The position numbers were made by a program, and so were the translations under genes. A DNA stretch of 5,319 nt from positions 1 to 5,319 of the forward strand of contig JALURF010000054.1 of assembly GCA_027017165.1 (NCBI GenBank), read 5' to 3'. The notes under the pieces were generated by a model, which saw only the letters and a list, made by a program, of their open reading frames with translations, ran no database searches and was not told the DNA's origin. This DNA comes from Thermofilaceae archaeon (GTDB lineage: Archaea > Thermoproteota > Thermoprotei > Thermofilales > B69-G16). Every line of letters begins with the position of its first letter. Positions within the stretch are counted from its first letter, which is position 1. Positions 4,800 to 5,319 of this stretch are shown here, in pieces.

Positions 4800-5319
4800 C
4801 ACAATACCGATGTATTCCTCTTCTAAACCAGTGCCGACCACCATTCTCAAATAATCTTCGTCGTCGACCGCTTCTTCGAGCATTCCTTTCACTATTAATC
4901 GGTCTCCCTTCTTGGCGATATTCCTGTATAAACCTATCATAGAAACTAGTTCTCTAGCTTTATCAGCTCTCAGATCCCCCTTTAACACTTCTAGTACTTT
5001 AACACAGTAGATTGCGGGTCTAAACATAGCCTCCGAATTTTCCAATACCTCACATATTATCAGCGCTGGCGCTCTAATCTTAAAGCCACAACCGTTTTTT
5101 ATCTCCGAATATAACCTAACAGCGTTAATTACAAATCTTTTCCCGCAGAACCATCCAGTATTGCATTTTAGATACTCGATAATGTTCCTCCTCGAAATTT
5201 CCAGTAAACCCTCTTTTTCTATCTTTTTAATCGTCGTGAGAACTTTCAGGTAATTCTGAGCCCCGTAGACTGTTATGTCTATATCGCTCTCATCTGTGTG
5301 CATGCCCAGGCTTATAGAG
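4791..5319 (-). CDS. Archaeal nucleotidyltransferase-like protein, paralogue 3 (5' partial)
   Basis: This third member of the same family runs off the right edge. The frame stays open past the ATG at 5303. The upstream codons read S-I-S-L-G, aligning with the GS loop of paralogue 2, and the preceding Gly codon would begin just outside the window, so that ATG is internal. About 175 residues are visible. They include S-D-I-D (DxD at bases 5277-5285) and VYGA. NTGWFCGKRF corresponds to NYGFFKGRYF of paralogue 2, and FVINAVR falls where a third carboxylate is expected but gives Asn. The C-terminal domain has SEAMFRPAIYCV, ELVSMIGLYRN and VVGTGLEEEY. It resembles paralogue 2 more than paralogue 1, has a shorter segment between core and C-terminal domain, and carries five Cys (KCN, FCG, GCG, IIC, YCV). 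The N-terminal domain would be upstream. Function unknown. Confidence 0.75.
   Translation of the reverse strand, partial: SISLGMHTDESDIDITVYGAQNYLKVLTTIKKIEKEGLLEISRRNIIEYLKCNTGWFCGKRFVINAVRLYSEIKNGCGFKIRAPALIICEVLENSEAMFRPAIYCVKVLEVLKGDLRADKARELVSMIGLYRNIAKKGDRLIVKGMLEEAVDDEDYLRMVVGTGLEEEYIGIVLK

Noticed and set aside
5301..5303. ATG at 5303 as the start of the rightmost minus-strand gene
   Set aside because: The frame continues upstream to the window edge, and the residues before it align with the GS loop of the paralogue; starting here would delete part of the active site and the N-terminal domain.

Overview
The window reads as archaeal chromosome, most likely from a thermophilic member of the Thermoproteota/TACK group. 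This placement is an inference. It rests on AT-rich TATA-like boxes about 24-28 bases before start codons that lack a Shine-Dalgarno, heavy AGA/AGG arginine codon use, tight packing with overlapping genes, and a nucleotidyltransferase family that I recall only from archaea. No rRNA, tRNA, CRISPR array or insertion sequence is visible, and no gap exceeds about 80 bases.

Bases 1-1028, plus strand, carry the end of an energy-coupling factor (ECF) vitamin transporter. First comes the C-terminal part of the transmembrane coupling protein EcfT, then a complete YkoE-like substrate-binding S component (thiamine or its pyrimidine moiety, HMP, by family). The ATPase subunits are not in view and presumably lie upstream. 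A PfkB/ribokinase-fold kinase (1055-1936) follows 26 bases later. It may act on the imported compound or simply be a neighbour.

Bases 1923-5319 are dominated by three minus-strand paralogues of an archaeal nucleotidyltransferase-like family with the GS-x(n)-DxD signature. Two are complete and translationally coupled (2974-4005, then 1923-2984, overlapping by 11 bases). The third (4791 to the right edge) is cut at its 5' end. A plus-strand HAD-type phosphatase (4086-4799) sits between the pair and the third copy. Both convergent junctions, kinase/nucleotidyltransferase and HAD/nucleotidyltransferase, overlap at their stop codons.

The points most worth following are the apparent loss of the third catalytic carboxylate in two of the three nucleotidyltransferases while the coupled partner keeps acidic residues there, two AT-rich 25-base inverted repeats placed immediately before the S component and the kinase, and non-canonical catalytic motifs in the kinase and the HAD protein. 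I see no proof of a new system. The coupled nucleotidyltransferase pair is the best candidate for undescribed biology.
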